Of a stretch of DNA of 8,961 nucleotides, positions 1-5,882 are shown one piece after another. The position numbers and the translations under genes are program-made. The notes under the pieces are model-generated. The model saw only the letters and a list, made by a program, of their open reading frames with translations, did not search any database and was not told the DNA's origin. Numbering within the stretch: the stretch's first letter is position 1; the number at the start of each line of letters is the position of its first letter. Location: the NCBI GenBank assembly GCA_902494595.1, contig CABUTY010000035.1, forward strand, positions 1 through 8,961, in the 5' to 3' direction. This DNA comes from an uncultured Porphyromonadaceae bacterium (GTDB lineage Bacteria; Bacteroidota; Bacteroidia; Bacteroidales; Muribaculaceae).

Positions 1-424
1 CGCGGGGATGCAGCCAGTCGGTACCGCGCACAGCCACACGCCCGGCTATCGACAGCGGACGGTCAAACCATGTGTACAGAATGCCGCCGCCATATTTCTC
101 CACATTGAGACGCACCACGCCGCCATCTCCGTAGATTTCGGCGTTAGGCTTGATTTTGAAGCAGGGACTGTCGCTATGAGCCGACACGATGCGGAAGCCA
201 TTGTCGCCCACAGACCCTTCACCTACGATGAATGCGAAAAGCGCACTCCCGTTCTTGGTCATATAATACTTTCCGCCGGCGCGGATATCCCAACGGGCAT
301 TCTCGTCGAGACGCTGGAAACCGAGCTCGTCGAGCGACGTGCGCATCGTGCGCACAGCCGTGAAATTGCATGTCGACTTGTCCATCCAGTCAAGCAGATT
401 GCCCATTACATAATCTGTACTCAT
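1..424 (-). CDS. M18 family aminopeptidase (N-terminal part, runs off the window)
   Basis: This is the N-terminal 141 residues of a zinc-dependent M18 (aspartyl aminopeptidase-like, apeB-type) exopeptidase. The family usually has about 430-470 residues, so roughly two thirds lies beyond position 1. Visible family marks are the HSDSP motif at residues 83-87, whose His is a metal ligand in M18 enzymes, the following CFKIKP, and the segment TWFDRPLSIAGRV at 118-130. There is no signal peptide, so a cytoplasmic role in peptide turnover is expected. The start is the ATG at 424-422, preceded on its own strand by an A-rich stretch without Shine-Dalgarno, as is usual in Bacteroidetes. It lies 94 nt after the DUF5063 gene on the same strand. 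I see no TAnnTTTG promoter in that gap, so readthrough from the nadD operon is possible. The substrate preference cannot be read from this fragment. Confidence 0.9.
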   Translation of the reverse strand, partial: MSTDYVMGNLLDWMDKSTCNFTAVRTMRTSLDELGFQRLDENARWDIRAGGKYYMTKNGSALFAFIVGEGSVGDNGFRIVSAHSDSPCFKIKPNAEIYGDGGVVRLNVEKYGGGILYTWFDRPLSIAGRVAVRGTDWLHPR

Positions 425-458
425 AATATCTTGTTTTTTTCTTTTTTCCGTTAAAGCC

Positions 459-474
459 GCCAGGGCGCCAGGGC
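459..474. repeat. Tandem duplicated 8-mer in the spacer before the M18 gene
   Basis: GCCAGGGC occurs twice head to tail with no mismatch. It lies in the 94-nt gap between the DUF5063 stop and the M18 start. On the minus strand it falls in the loop of a weak AAGCC/GGCTT stem (484-480 with 458-454). That stem is followed by only three T residues, so it is a poor terminator candidate. The function is unknown and the repeat may be chance slippage. Confidence 0.5.
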
Positions 475-518
475 TATGTGGCTTATGTTGCTGATGCTGT
501 GGGCACTGTGGTGAGCCG

Positions 519-1031
519 TCAGGCGAAACGCAGATGATTCAGCGCCCTGAGCACATTGCACAGCGTCTGGCTCCAATAGCCGGCGAAGTTCTCCCGGCAT
601 TCCGCATATGCGCCGGCCGTCTCCTCACCCTCGCTCTCCTTTACGGTCATAACCATGTTATACAAGGCCTGGAATATATCCGCCAATCCCTCAGATATCG
701 AAGCCGCTATCGGAGTGTCGCTATATTTCATATCCTCCTCGAAAGTCTCCAGAAAGATATCGTCGGGACCAAGCACATTCTCCACATTGCGCCTCACCGT
801 CTCGTACCATTGCTCATCGACATAGGTAGGATAATATCTCTCGTCGATTAGCCCGAGTTCTTCGGAATCCAGCATGAGAAAATCACTGTAAATCACCGGT
901 AGCAACTCGGTGACCTTCTTTACAAAATCATCCTTGTCGTATTGCCGCGCCTCCTCTATCAGCTTGCAATATCGCGCACTGTCGGCCGTGGTCTTCAGCA
1001 GCTTGCGGGTTATCTCCTGATCTTCTGTCAT
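519..1031 (-). CDS. DUF5063 domain-containing protein
   Basis: A 170-residue acidic, soluble, probably mostly helical protein that I recognise as a DUF5063 family member; its function is not known. It has no signal peptide or membrane segment. Noticeable parts are an acidic N-terminal half (PVIYSDFLMLDSEE around residues 45-58), YYPTYVDEQWYETVRRNVENVLG at 66-88, an acidic stretch FLETFEEDMKYSDTPIAASISEGLADIFQ at 93-121, and a C-terminal helix ending WSQTLCNVLRALNHLRFA. No catalytic or metal-binding motif stands out. The ATG at 1031-1029 lies 4 nt after the nadD stop, so it is almost certainly cotranscribed with yicC, gmk and nadD. That context suggests a housekeeping role, but the sequence does not say which. 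Family assignment comes from recall of similar Bacteroidales proteins. Confidence 0.8.
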   Translation of the reverse strand: MTEDQEITRKLLKTTADSARYCKLIEEARQYDKDDFVKKVTELLPVIYSDFLMLDSEELGLIDERYYPTYVDEQWYETVRRNVENVLGPDDIFLETFEEDMKYSDTPIAASISEGLADIFQALYNMVMTVKESEGEETAGAYAECRENFAGYWSQTLCNVLRALNHLRFA

Positions 1032-1035
1032 GTTC

Positions 1036-1653
1036 TCAATCCTTATAAAGATGATGTTCCTTTATATAACCGATAACTTTTGCCGGGAGCAAAAAGTTGA
1101 CATTAAGGCCCTCGGCTATTGCCCTCCGCAGATATGTGGATGAAATCTCCATCTGCGGCACGCTGTCGGCAAGCGTCACATTGTCGGGCAACGACTCCCC
1201 TATTTCGAACCCGGGCCGCGGATAGACTACCACCCCGAACTCCCGGATTATCTTCTCCGGATTACGCCAGCGGCCAAAAGCCTGCCAGTTGTCGGAACCA
1301 ATGATTATTCTGAAATCCACGTCGGGCCAACGCCGGCGTAACTCGCATAAAGTCTCATACGTATACGACGGCTCAGGCAACTGCATCTCCACATCCGACA
1401 CACTTACGGCATGGCAATCCTCGGCCACTATCCGGCACATGTCGAAACGCAACGCCGGGTCGGCAGGCCGTGGTCCGTCGGTCTTCAGCGGATTTATACG
1501 ACCGGGCATCAGCCACACCTCATCTACAAGCCCGCTCTGCGACAGCATGTTGGCTACCATGGCATGTCCCGTATGCACAGGGTTGAAACTCCCCCCGAAC
1601 ACTCCGATAACTCTCCGGCATTTTCCGTCCGGCATGCCGCACTCCTCTGTCAC
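1036..1653 (-). CDS. nadD: Nicotinate-nucleotide adenylyltransferase
   Basis: NadD transfers AMP from ATP to nicotinate mononucleotide, giving deamido-NAD, in cytoplasmic NAD biosynthesis. It is a nucleotidyltransferase with a Rossmann-type fold. Numbered from the GTG start, GGSFNPVHTGH at 20-30 carries the (H/T)xGH signature, SYTYETL lies at 96-102, GSDNWQAFGRWR at 119-130, and ISSTYLR at 170-176 is the C-terminal nucleotide-binding motif. The length of 205 aa is normal. The start is uncertain. GTG at 1653-1651 gives a 4-nt GTGA overlap with the gmk stop, matching the yicC/gmk overlap just upstream. ATG at 1635-1633 gives a shorter N-terminus closer to the family norm and has a GAGGAG six nt before it. 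I keep the GTG because of the overlap pattern. The next gene starts 4 nt after this stop. Confidence 0.95.
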   Translation of the reverse strand: MTEECGMPDGKCRRVIGVFGGSFNPVHTGHAMVANMLSQSGLVDEVWLMPGRINPLKTDGPRPADPALRFDMCRIVAEDCHAVSVSDVEMQLPEPSYTYETLCELRRRWPDVDFRIIIGSDNWQAFGRWRNPEKIIREFGVVVYPRPGFEIGESLPDNVTLADSVPQMEISSTYLRRAIAEGLNVNFLLPAKVIGYIKEHHLYKD

Positions 1654-2228
1654 GCTTCCTTCCTTGTGAACTCCCTTATCTCTTCGGCCACATCGGCCAC
1701 CGCCTTGTCGAGCGAATCATTTACAATCTCGCGGTCATAAGCCGAAGCGAATCCCATCTCGTACTCGGCCTTGCCGAGACGCCGGGCTATCGAGTCGGCA
1801 TCATCGGTGCCGCGACCTGTAAGCCGCTCCTTCAGCACCTCCAGCGACGGCGGCTCTATGAAGATGGTCAACGCACGGCTGCCATACATCTTCTTGACAT
1901 TTTCAGCCCCGGCCACATCTATGTCCATGATCACATTGCGTCCCGACGACGTGATACGCTCTATCTCCGAAGCCAGCGTGCCGTAATAGGTGCCCGCATA
2001 TACCTCGGCCCATTCCACAAACTCGTCGGCAGCGATGCGACGCTCGAACTCCTCTTGCGTCAGAAAATAATAATTCACGCCATCCTTCTCCCCCTCCCGA
2101 GGACGCCGGCTCGTGGCCGACACCGAGAATGACAGCCCTAAGGTGGAATCCTTCATCAACTCATTGATGATTGTCGATTTTCCCGTGCCCGACGGCGCCG
2201 ACAGGACTATAAGCTTACCCTTGCTCAT
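1650..2228 (-). CDS. gmk: Guanylate kinase
   Basis: Guanylate kinase phosphorylates GMP to GDP with ATP, an essential cytoplasmic step of purine nucleotide synthesis and salvage. The 192-residue length is normal. The P-loop SAPSGTGKST is at residues 10-19. The guanylate kinase signature SATSRRPREGEKDGVNYYF at 37-55 contains the Arg and Tyr residues that bind GMP. Further family marks are FVEWAEVYAGTYYGT at 70-84, DIDVAG at 102-107, and the lid region LTGRGTDD at 136-143. The ATG at 2228-2226 overlaps the yicC stop by 4 nt (ATGA), and its own stop overlaps the nadD GTG by 4 nt, so translational coupling along the operon is likely. A yicC-gmk neighbourhood is common in bacteria. Confidence 0.97.
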   Translation of the reverse strand: MSKGKLIVLSAPSGTGKSTIINELMKDSTLGLSFSVSATSRRPREGEKDGVNYYFLTQEEFERRIAADEFVEWAEVYAGTYYGTLASEIERITSSGRNVIMDIDVAGAENVKKMYGSRALTIFIEPPSLEVLKERLTGRGTDDADSIARRLGKAEYEMGFASAYDREIVNDSLDKAVADVAEEIREFTRKEA

Positions 2229-3112
2229 AACACATTAAGCACCTGCTCCTTGATTTGTTCCAGCTCATCCTTCATTCTCACCACTACCTTCTGCATCTCG
2301 GCATGGTTCGACTTGGAGCCGAGGGTATTGATCTCGCGGCCCATCTCCTGTGCTATGAAGCCCAGTTTCTTGCCGCAACCCTGAGGATCGTAGCCATCTT
2401 CTCCACCCATCGTCTCAAGGAAATAGTTAAGATGCGCGTTGAGCCTGGTCTTCTCCTCGGTCACATCAAGCTTCTCTATATAGAACACGAGTTCCTGCTC
2501 AAGACGACCCTTGTCGTATTCTATACTGTCAAGACGTGTGAGCTGTTCCTCCAGACGGGCCTTGATCTTAGGCACTCTCTCCGCCTCATAGGGCTCCACT
2601 TCGGCAAGCAGCCCGTAAAGGGCATCGATTTTCGCCTTGAAAAAGGAATACAGTTTTTTTCCTTCGTTAAGGCGGAAGCCCTTTATCTCATCGAGGGCCA
2701 TATTCAAAGCATCATACAAAGCCTTTCGGTCGTTGTCGTCAAACTCAAGAGGGCGAGCATGCAGCACATCGGGCAGCCTCAGCAGCACGGAGTACCAGTC
2801 GGCAGGCTGCGGCAGGCCGCACTCTTCTCCCAGCGCCTCTATCTGAGCCTTGTAAACACTCACAGCCCCGGCATCTATGCTCACGGCTGTCTCGCCGCTG
2901 GCAAGCTCCTCGGTAACTGTCAGCTCCACCTTGCCGCGGGCAAGCTCCGAGCCTACCCTGGTGCGCATCTCCACTTCCATATCCCGCATCACCTGCGGCA
3001 TACGTGTCTGCATGTCCAGCTGCTTGCTGTTTAGCGACTTTATCTCTATCGTGAGCGTCCGCCTTCCGCTTTTGCCCACGCCCCGGCCGTACCCGGTCAT
3101 CGACATTATCAT
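2225..3112 (-). CDS. yicC: YicC/YloC family endoribonuclease
   Basis: A 295-residue protein of the YicC/YloC family, which is described as an endoribonuclease affecting RNA turnover. The N-terminal domain opens with MIMSMTGYGRG, followed by EIKSLNSKQLD at 23-33 and RGKVE at 59-63. The C-terminal DUF1732 part has EYDKGRLEQELVFYIEKLDVTEEKTRLNAHLNYF (198-231), a motif rich in conserved Glu and Arg. It ends with KKLGFIAQEMGREINTLGSKSNHAEMQKVVVRMKDELEQIKEQVLNV (248-294), which matches family members closely. The first ATG (3112) fits the usual family N-terminus. ATGs at residues 3 and 5 also exist but would cut into the conserved start. A -7 promoter box lies about 42 nt upstream. This gene appears to lead the yicC-gmk-nadD-DUF5063 operon. 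Confidence 0.95.
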   Translation of the reverse strand: MIMSMTGYGRGVGKSGRRTLTIEIKSLNSKQLDMQTRMPQVMRDMEVEMRTRVGSELARGKVELTVTEELASGETAVSIDAGAVSVYKAQIEALGEECGLPQPADWYSVLLRLPDVLHARPLEFDDNDRKALYDALNMALDEIKGFRLNEGKKLYSFFKAKIDALYGLLAEVEPYEAERVPKIKARLEEQLTRLDSIEYDKGRLEQELVFYIEKLDVTEEKTRLNAHLNYFLETMGGEDGYDPQGCGKKLGFIAQEMGREINTLGSKSNHAEMQKVVVRMKDELEQIKEQVLNVL

Positions 3113-3153
3113 GGCTTTCCTTTTCGTATTTTCTTTACCGTCTTCCCCCCTTG

Positions 3154-3161
3154 CAAATTTA
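3154..3161 (-). promoter_or_regulatory. Probable promoter -7 box of the yicC operon
   Basis: On the minus strand this reads TAAATTTG, an exact match to the Bacteroidetes -7 consensus TAnnTTTG, ending 41 nt before the yicC ATG. The -33 region is weak: 20 nt upstream there is TTAT (3185-3182) instead of TTTG. The box lies in the 102-bp gap between the flavin reductase stop and yicC, which supports a separate transcription start for yicC-gmk-nadD-DUF5063. No Shine-Dalgarno precedes yicC. Confidence 0.6.
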
Positions 3162-3214
3162 CTGCTTTTTTCCCATTTTTCATAATCCGCACGGCAAATA
3201 GCGGTCTCGGCGCG

Positions 3215-3796
3215 TTATTTACGCGATTTTCCTTCACCCTGGACCGAGAAACCGAATTTGCCGACCACCGGCCCTAACGAGTGGTAATACCCGTGGCTAT
3301 AGGCCAGCAGGTCGGCTTTCTCAAGCTCGAAACGCCCCGTCGAGGCATCCATAAACCTGTCATCGGCCCTGACATTCACAACCTCCGCAATGAACATCGT
3401 ATGGCTTCCCAGATCCATCGTCTCCTTGACCCTGCACTCTATGCTCAACGGGCTTTCCTCAACCGTGGGCGACTTGACCTTCTCGCCGGCCAACGGCGTA
3501 AGCCCCGTCTCTTTCCATTTGTCATACTTTGCGCCCGAACGGACACCGCACCAGTCGACAGCCTTCGCCATCCCCACAGTGGTGAGATTGACCGTAAACT
3601 CCATCTCCCTCATTATAATCGGAAATGAATGCCTCTCCTTTCGCACCGAAATGCTGAGCATTGCCGGATCCGAACATATAGTACCCAGCCATGCCACTGT
3701 CAGCACGTTCCATTCCTCCCGAGTAGCACCGCATGTCACCAACGCCGCCGGTACCGGATAGACCATCGTCCCCGGACGCCATGATATCTTTCCCAT
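3215..3796 (-). CDS. Flavin reductase family protein (FMN-binding split barrel)
   Basis: A 193-residue cytoplasmic protein of the flavin reductase-like, FMN-binding split-barrel family (flavoredoxin type). Such proteins bind FMN and move electrons from NAD(P)H or ferredoxin-type donors, but the partner here is unknown. The FMN-site region is visible as YPVPAALVTCGATREEWNVLTVAWLGTICSDPAMLSISVRKERHSFPII (13-61). VNLTTVGMAKAVDWCGVRSGAKYDKW at 69-94 follows, then the barrel strand GSHTMFIAEVVNVRAD at 130-145, and the closing YHSLGPVVGKFGFSV at 171-185. Length and ends are normal for the family. The ATG at 3796 has no Shine-Dalgarno. The gene is 109 nt downstream of the mutase on the same strand, with a stem-loop and heptamer repeats between them and no recognisable promoter. 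It may be cotranscribed with the mutase or use an atypical promoter. Confidence 0.9.
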   Translation of the reverse strand: MGKISWRPGTMVYPVPAALVTCGATREEWNVLTVAWLGTICSDPAMLSISVRKERHSFPIIMREMEFTVNLTTVGMAKAVDWCGVRSGAKYDKWKETGLTPLAGEKVKSPTVEESPLSIECRVKETMDLGSHTMFIAEVVNVRADDRFMDASTGRFELEKADLLAYSHGYYHSLGPVVGKFGFSVQGEGKSRK

Positions 3797-3814
3797 ATTC
3801 TTTCTTTATTAATA

Positions 3815-3842
3815 CAGGCATCAGACTTCCGTCCGATGCCTG
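3815..3842 (-). other. Stem-loop with GGAA tetraloop just upstream of the flavin reductase
   Basis: Read on the minus strand, CAGGCATCGGAC and GTCTGATGCCTG pair over 12 positions (one G-U wobble) around the loop GGAA, a GNRA-type tetraloop. On the plus strand the same position is an A-C mismatch, so the hairpin is better formed in minus-strand RNA. It ends 18 nt before the flavin reductase ATG and lies about 60 nt after the mutase stop. There is no run of U after it, so it is a weak candidate for an intrinsic terminator. RNA processing, 3'-end protection of the mutase message or leader control are alternatives. Confidence 0.6.
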
Positions 3843-3856
3843 CATCCCATATTCTC

Positions 3857-3905
3857 TTATTACTTATTACTTATTGCTGATTACCTATTACTTCTGACCT
3901 CTGAC
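3857..3905. repeat. Seven-unit degenerate heptamer tandem repeat abutting the mutase stop codon
   Basis: Plus-strand units are TTATTAC, TTATTAC, TTATTGC, TGATTAC, CTATTAC, TTCTGAC and CTCTGAC, seven exact 7-nt periods with no indels. The next base (3906) is the last base of the mutase stop codon. The first two units are identical and divergence increases toward the gene. The array lies in the mutase 3' untranslated region. In form it resembles the short heptamer repeats known from some bacterial intergenic regions. The function is unknown. Confidence 0.75.
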
Positions 3906-5657
3906 TTACTTAACTCCCAGGTCCTCGAGCACCTTGTCGATATGCTTTTCAGCAATCTGCACGTACTTCTCATAATCGGCCTTATCCTTCATATCCTCGC
4001 GCACCTCCACATAGAACTTTATCTTCGGTTCCGTGCCCGAGGGGCGTACCGACACCTTGTCGCCAGCTTCGGTGAAGAACTGCAGCACATTCGAGGTGGT
4101 GGGGAAGTTCATCTTCTCCACATCGCCCGTCTTGAGGTTGCGGCAGTTGAGGTCGCTGTAGTCCTTGATGCATGTCACGGGACTTCCGGCGAGCGTTTTG
4201 GGAGGATTCTCGCGGAAATTCTTCATCATGGCCACAATCTCCTCAGCACCGGTCTTGCCGGGACGCACCACGCTCACACCACGCTCACGCGAGAAGCCAT
4301 ATTGAGCATATATGTCCACGAGCACCTCGTAGAGGTTCATACCCTTGTCGGCCGCCCATGCCGCGCACTCGGCTATAAGCGAGTTGGCCGATATCGAATC
4401 CTTGTCGCGCACGAATGTCTCTGCAAGGAAACCGTAGCTCTCCTCGCCGCCACCCAGATAGCGTCCCTCGCTCTCCATGTTGCGCATCACGTCCGCTATC
4501 CATTTGAAGCCTGTGAAGCAGTCGTAGCACTGTACCTTGTTGGCATCGGCGATACGCTTGATGGTCTCGGTGGTCACTATCGTCTTCACCACATACTCAT
4601 TGCCAGTGAGAAGCTTGTTCTCCACATTCTTGGTGATGATGTAATATATAAGGAGCATGCATATCTGGTTGCCGTTGACGAGCTGGTAATTGCCCTGCTT
4701 GTCGCGGACCACGAGACCCACACGGTCGGCGTCGGGGTCGGATGCCAGCACAAGGCTCGCTCCCGTCTCCTTGGCCTTCTCCACAGCCATGGCCATAGCC
4801 TCGGAGTTCTCCGGATTCGGCGATGCCACCGTCGGGAAGTCGCCATCCTGGATATCCTGTGCCGGTACGTGTATCACATTCTCGAAGCCCCAGAGCTTCA
4901 GCGAATCGTACATAAGCCGTTTGCCCGTGCCATGTATCGGCGTGTAGACAATCTTCATGTCCTTATGACGTTTGTCAGCTTCCGGATCGAGGCTCAGCTT
5001 GTGTATGTCGGCCAGGAACTGGTCGTCAATATCCTTGCCGATGGTCTGTATCAGCGATGCGTCGGCATTCCACTTTATCTGGTCGTTCGACTTTATCTGA
5101 TTCACATACTCGATGGTCTTGACATCGTGAGGGGCAATCATCTGAGCGCCGTCGCTCCAGTAAGCCTTGTAGCCATTGTACTCCTTGGGGTTATGGCTTG
5201 CGGTGACCATGACGCCGCTTTGGCATCCCAACTTGCGAATGGCATACGACACCTCCGGCGTGGGGCACGGCCCGTCGAACAGATATACCTTGATGCCGTT
5301 GGCCGAGAAAATATCGGCGGTAAGCTCGGCGAACTTGCGGCTGTTGTGGCGCACGTCATGACCTACGGCCACGCAAATCTGCGGAAGCTCCTTGAAGCAG
5401 TCCTTAAGATAATTGGCCAGTCCCTGAGTGGCCGCGCCTACCGTGTAGCGGTTCATCCTGTTGGTGCCCGCGCCCATTATGCCGCGGAGCCCTCCCGTAC
5501 CGAACTCCAGGTCTTTGTAAAACGACTCTATCAACGGAGTCTTGTCGTCGGCCGAAAGCATAGCCTCTACTTCCCGGCGTGTCTCTTCGTCATATTCCGG
5601 ACTCAGCCATCTCTCGGCCCGCTCCGTGACTTGCTTCAATAATGTCTCGTTACTCAT
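3906..5657 (-). CDS. pgcA: Phospho-sugar mutase (phosphoglucomutase, alpha-D-phosphohexomutase family)
   Basis: A 583-residue cytoplasmic enzyme that interconverts sugar 1- and 6-phosphates, most likely glucose; phosphomannomutase activity cannot be excluded. All four family motifs are present: catalytic phosphoserine loop TASHNP (152-157, Ser154), magnesium loop DPDADR (307-312), sugar-binding GEESYG (404-409), and phosphate-binding RPSGTEP (538-544). The N-terminal FYKDLEFGTGGLRGIMGAGTNRMN (46-69) matches the roughly 580-residue PgcA-type proteins, as does the length. I place the start at the ATG 5657-5655 (MSNETLLKQ). The frame stays open for 90 more codons to 5927, but that stretch shows no family similarity, is Lys/Phe-rich, and contains the gene's own promoter and the PBP promoter. 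The leader is about 90 nt without a Shine-Dalgarno. The symbol follows the resemblance to B. subtilis PgcA and is less certain than the family. Confidence 0.93.
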   Translation of the reverse strand: MSNETLLKQVTERAERWLSPEYDEETRREVEAMLSADDKTPLIESFYKDLEFGTGGLRGIMGAGTNRMNRYTVGAATQGLANYLKDCFKELPQICVAVGHDVRHNSRKFAELTADIFSANGIKVYLFDGPCPTPEVSYAIRKLGCQSGVMVTASHNPKEYNGYKAYWSDGAQMIAPHDVKTIEYVNQIKSNDQIKWNADASLIQTIGKDIDDQFLADIHKLSLDPEADKRHKDMKIVYTPIHGTGKRLMYDSLKLWGFENVIHVPAQDIQDGDFPTVASPNPENSEAMAMAVEKAKETGASLVLASDPDADRVGLVVRDKQGNYQLVNGNQICMLLIYYIITKNVENKLLTGNEYVVKTIVTTETIKRIADANKVQCYDCFTGFKWIADVMRNMESEGRYLGGGEESYGFLAETFVRDKDSISANSLIAECAAWAADKGMNLYEVLVDIYAQYGFSRERGVSVVRPGKTGAEEIVAMMKNFRENPPKTLAGSPVTCIKDYSDLNCRNLKTGDVEKMNFPTTSNVLQFFTEAGDKVSVRPSGTEPKIKFYVEVREDMKDKADYEKYVQIAEKHIDKVLEDLGVK

Positions 5658-5752
5658 ATCTTGGGTTATAGCGGGCTCTCCACGTATGCTGACGGAGCCT
5701 TTTCTCCTCTCTCCGTGTGAACCCCTGTTTATTTGTTCCTGTAAGTGAAACA

Positions 5753-5783
5753 CAAAGTTAGCTAAAAAAGTCGGAAGTTTAAA
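5753..5783 (-). promoter_or_regulatory. Promoter of the phospho-sugar mutase gene
   Basis: On the minus strand the -7 box is TAACTTTG (5760-5753), an exact TAnnTTTG match. Nineteen nt upstream is TTTA (5783-5780), three of four bases of the -33 consensus TTTG. Transcription should start near 5746, giving a leader of about 90 nt before the ATG at 5657. This places the whole upstream open-frame extension outside the message. Confidence 0.7.
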
Positions 5784-5842
5784 GATTTTTATGCCTTTTT
5801 TCAAAAACCGGCAATATCCTGACCGGGCGTCTCCCCGTTCCT

Positions 5843-5874
5843 TTTGGTAGTTTATGAAATAATTGGTAATTTTG
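5843..5874 (+). promoter_or_regulatory. Promoter of the class A PBP gene
   Basis: TTTG (5843-5846), a 20-nt spacer and TAATTTTG (5867-5874) match the Bacteroidetes -33/-7 consensus at every fixed base. The predicted start of transcription is about 5880-5883, exactly where a short inverted repeat begins. The leader to the PBP ATG at 6117 would be about 235 nt, of which 193 nt is the palindromic element. It points away from the mutase promoter, whose -33 box is 59 nt to the left. Confidence 0.8.
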
Positions 5875-5882
5875 CGTATTGA

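Noticed and set aside
8..454. Plus-strand open frame of 148 codons at the left edge
   Set aside because: It lies opposite the M18 aminopeptidase fragment, which has the HSDSP motif and a correct family N-terminus.
2255..3034. Plus-strand open frame of 259 codons opposite yicC
   Set aside because: Shadow of a well-conserved yicC. No recognisable domain or leader.
3942..5642. Long plus-strand open frame (566 codons) opposite the mutase gene
   Set aside because: It is the antisense shadow of a clear mutase with all four motifs. Its translation is rich in His, Leu and Val and resembles no known family.
5674..5703. Terminator-like GGCTC/GAGCC stem followed by TTTT on the plus strand
   Set aside because: No plus-strand gene ends there. 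The stem is only 5 bp with a 16-nt loop, and it lies in the mutase leader on the other strand.
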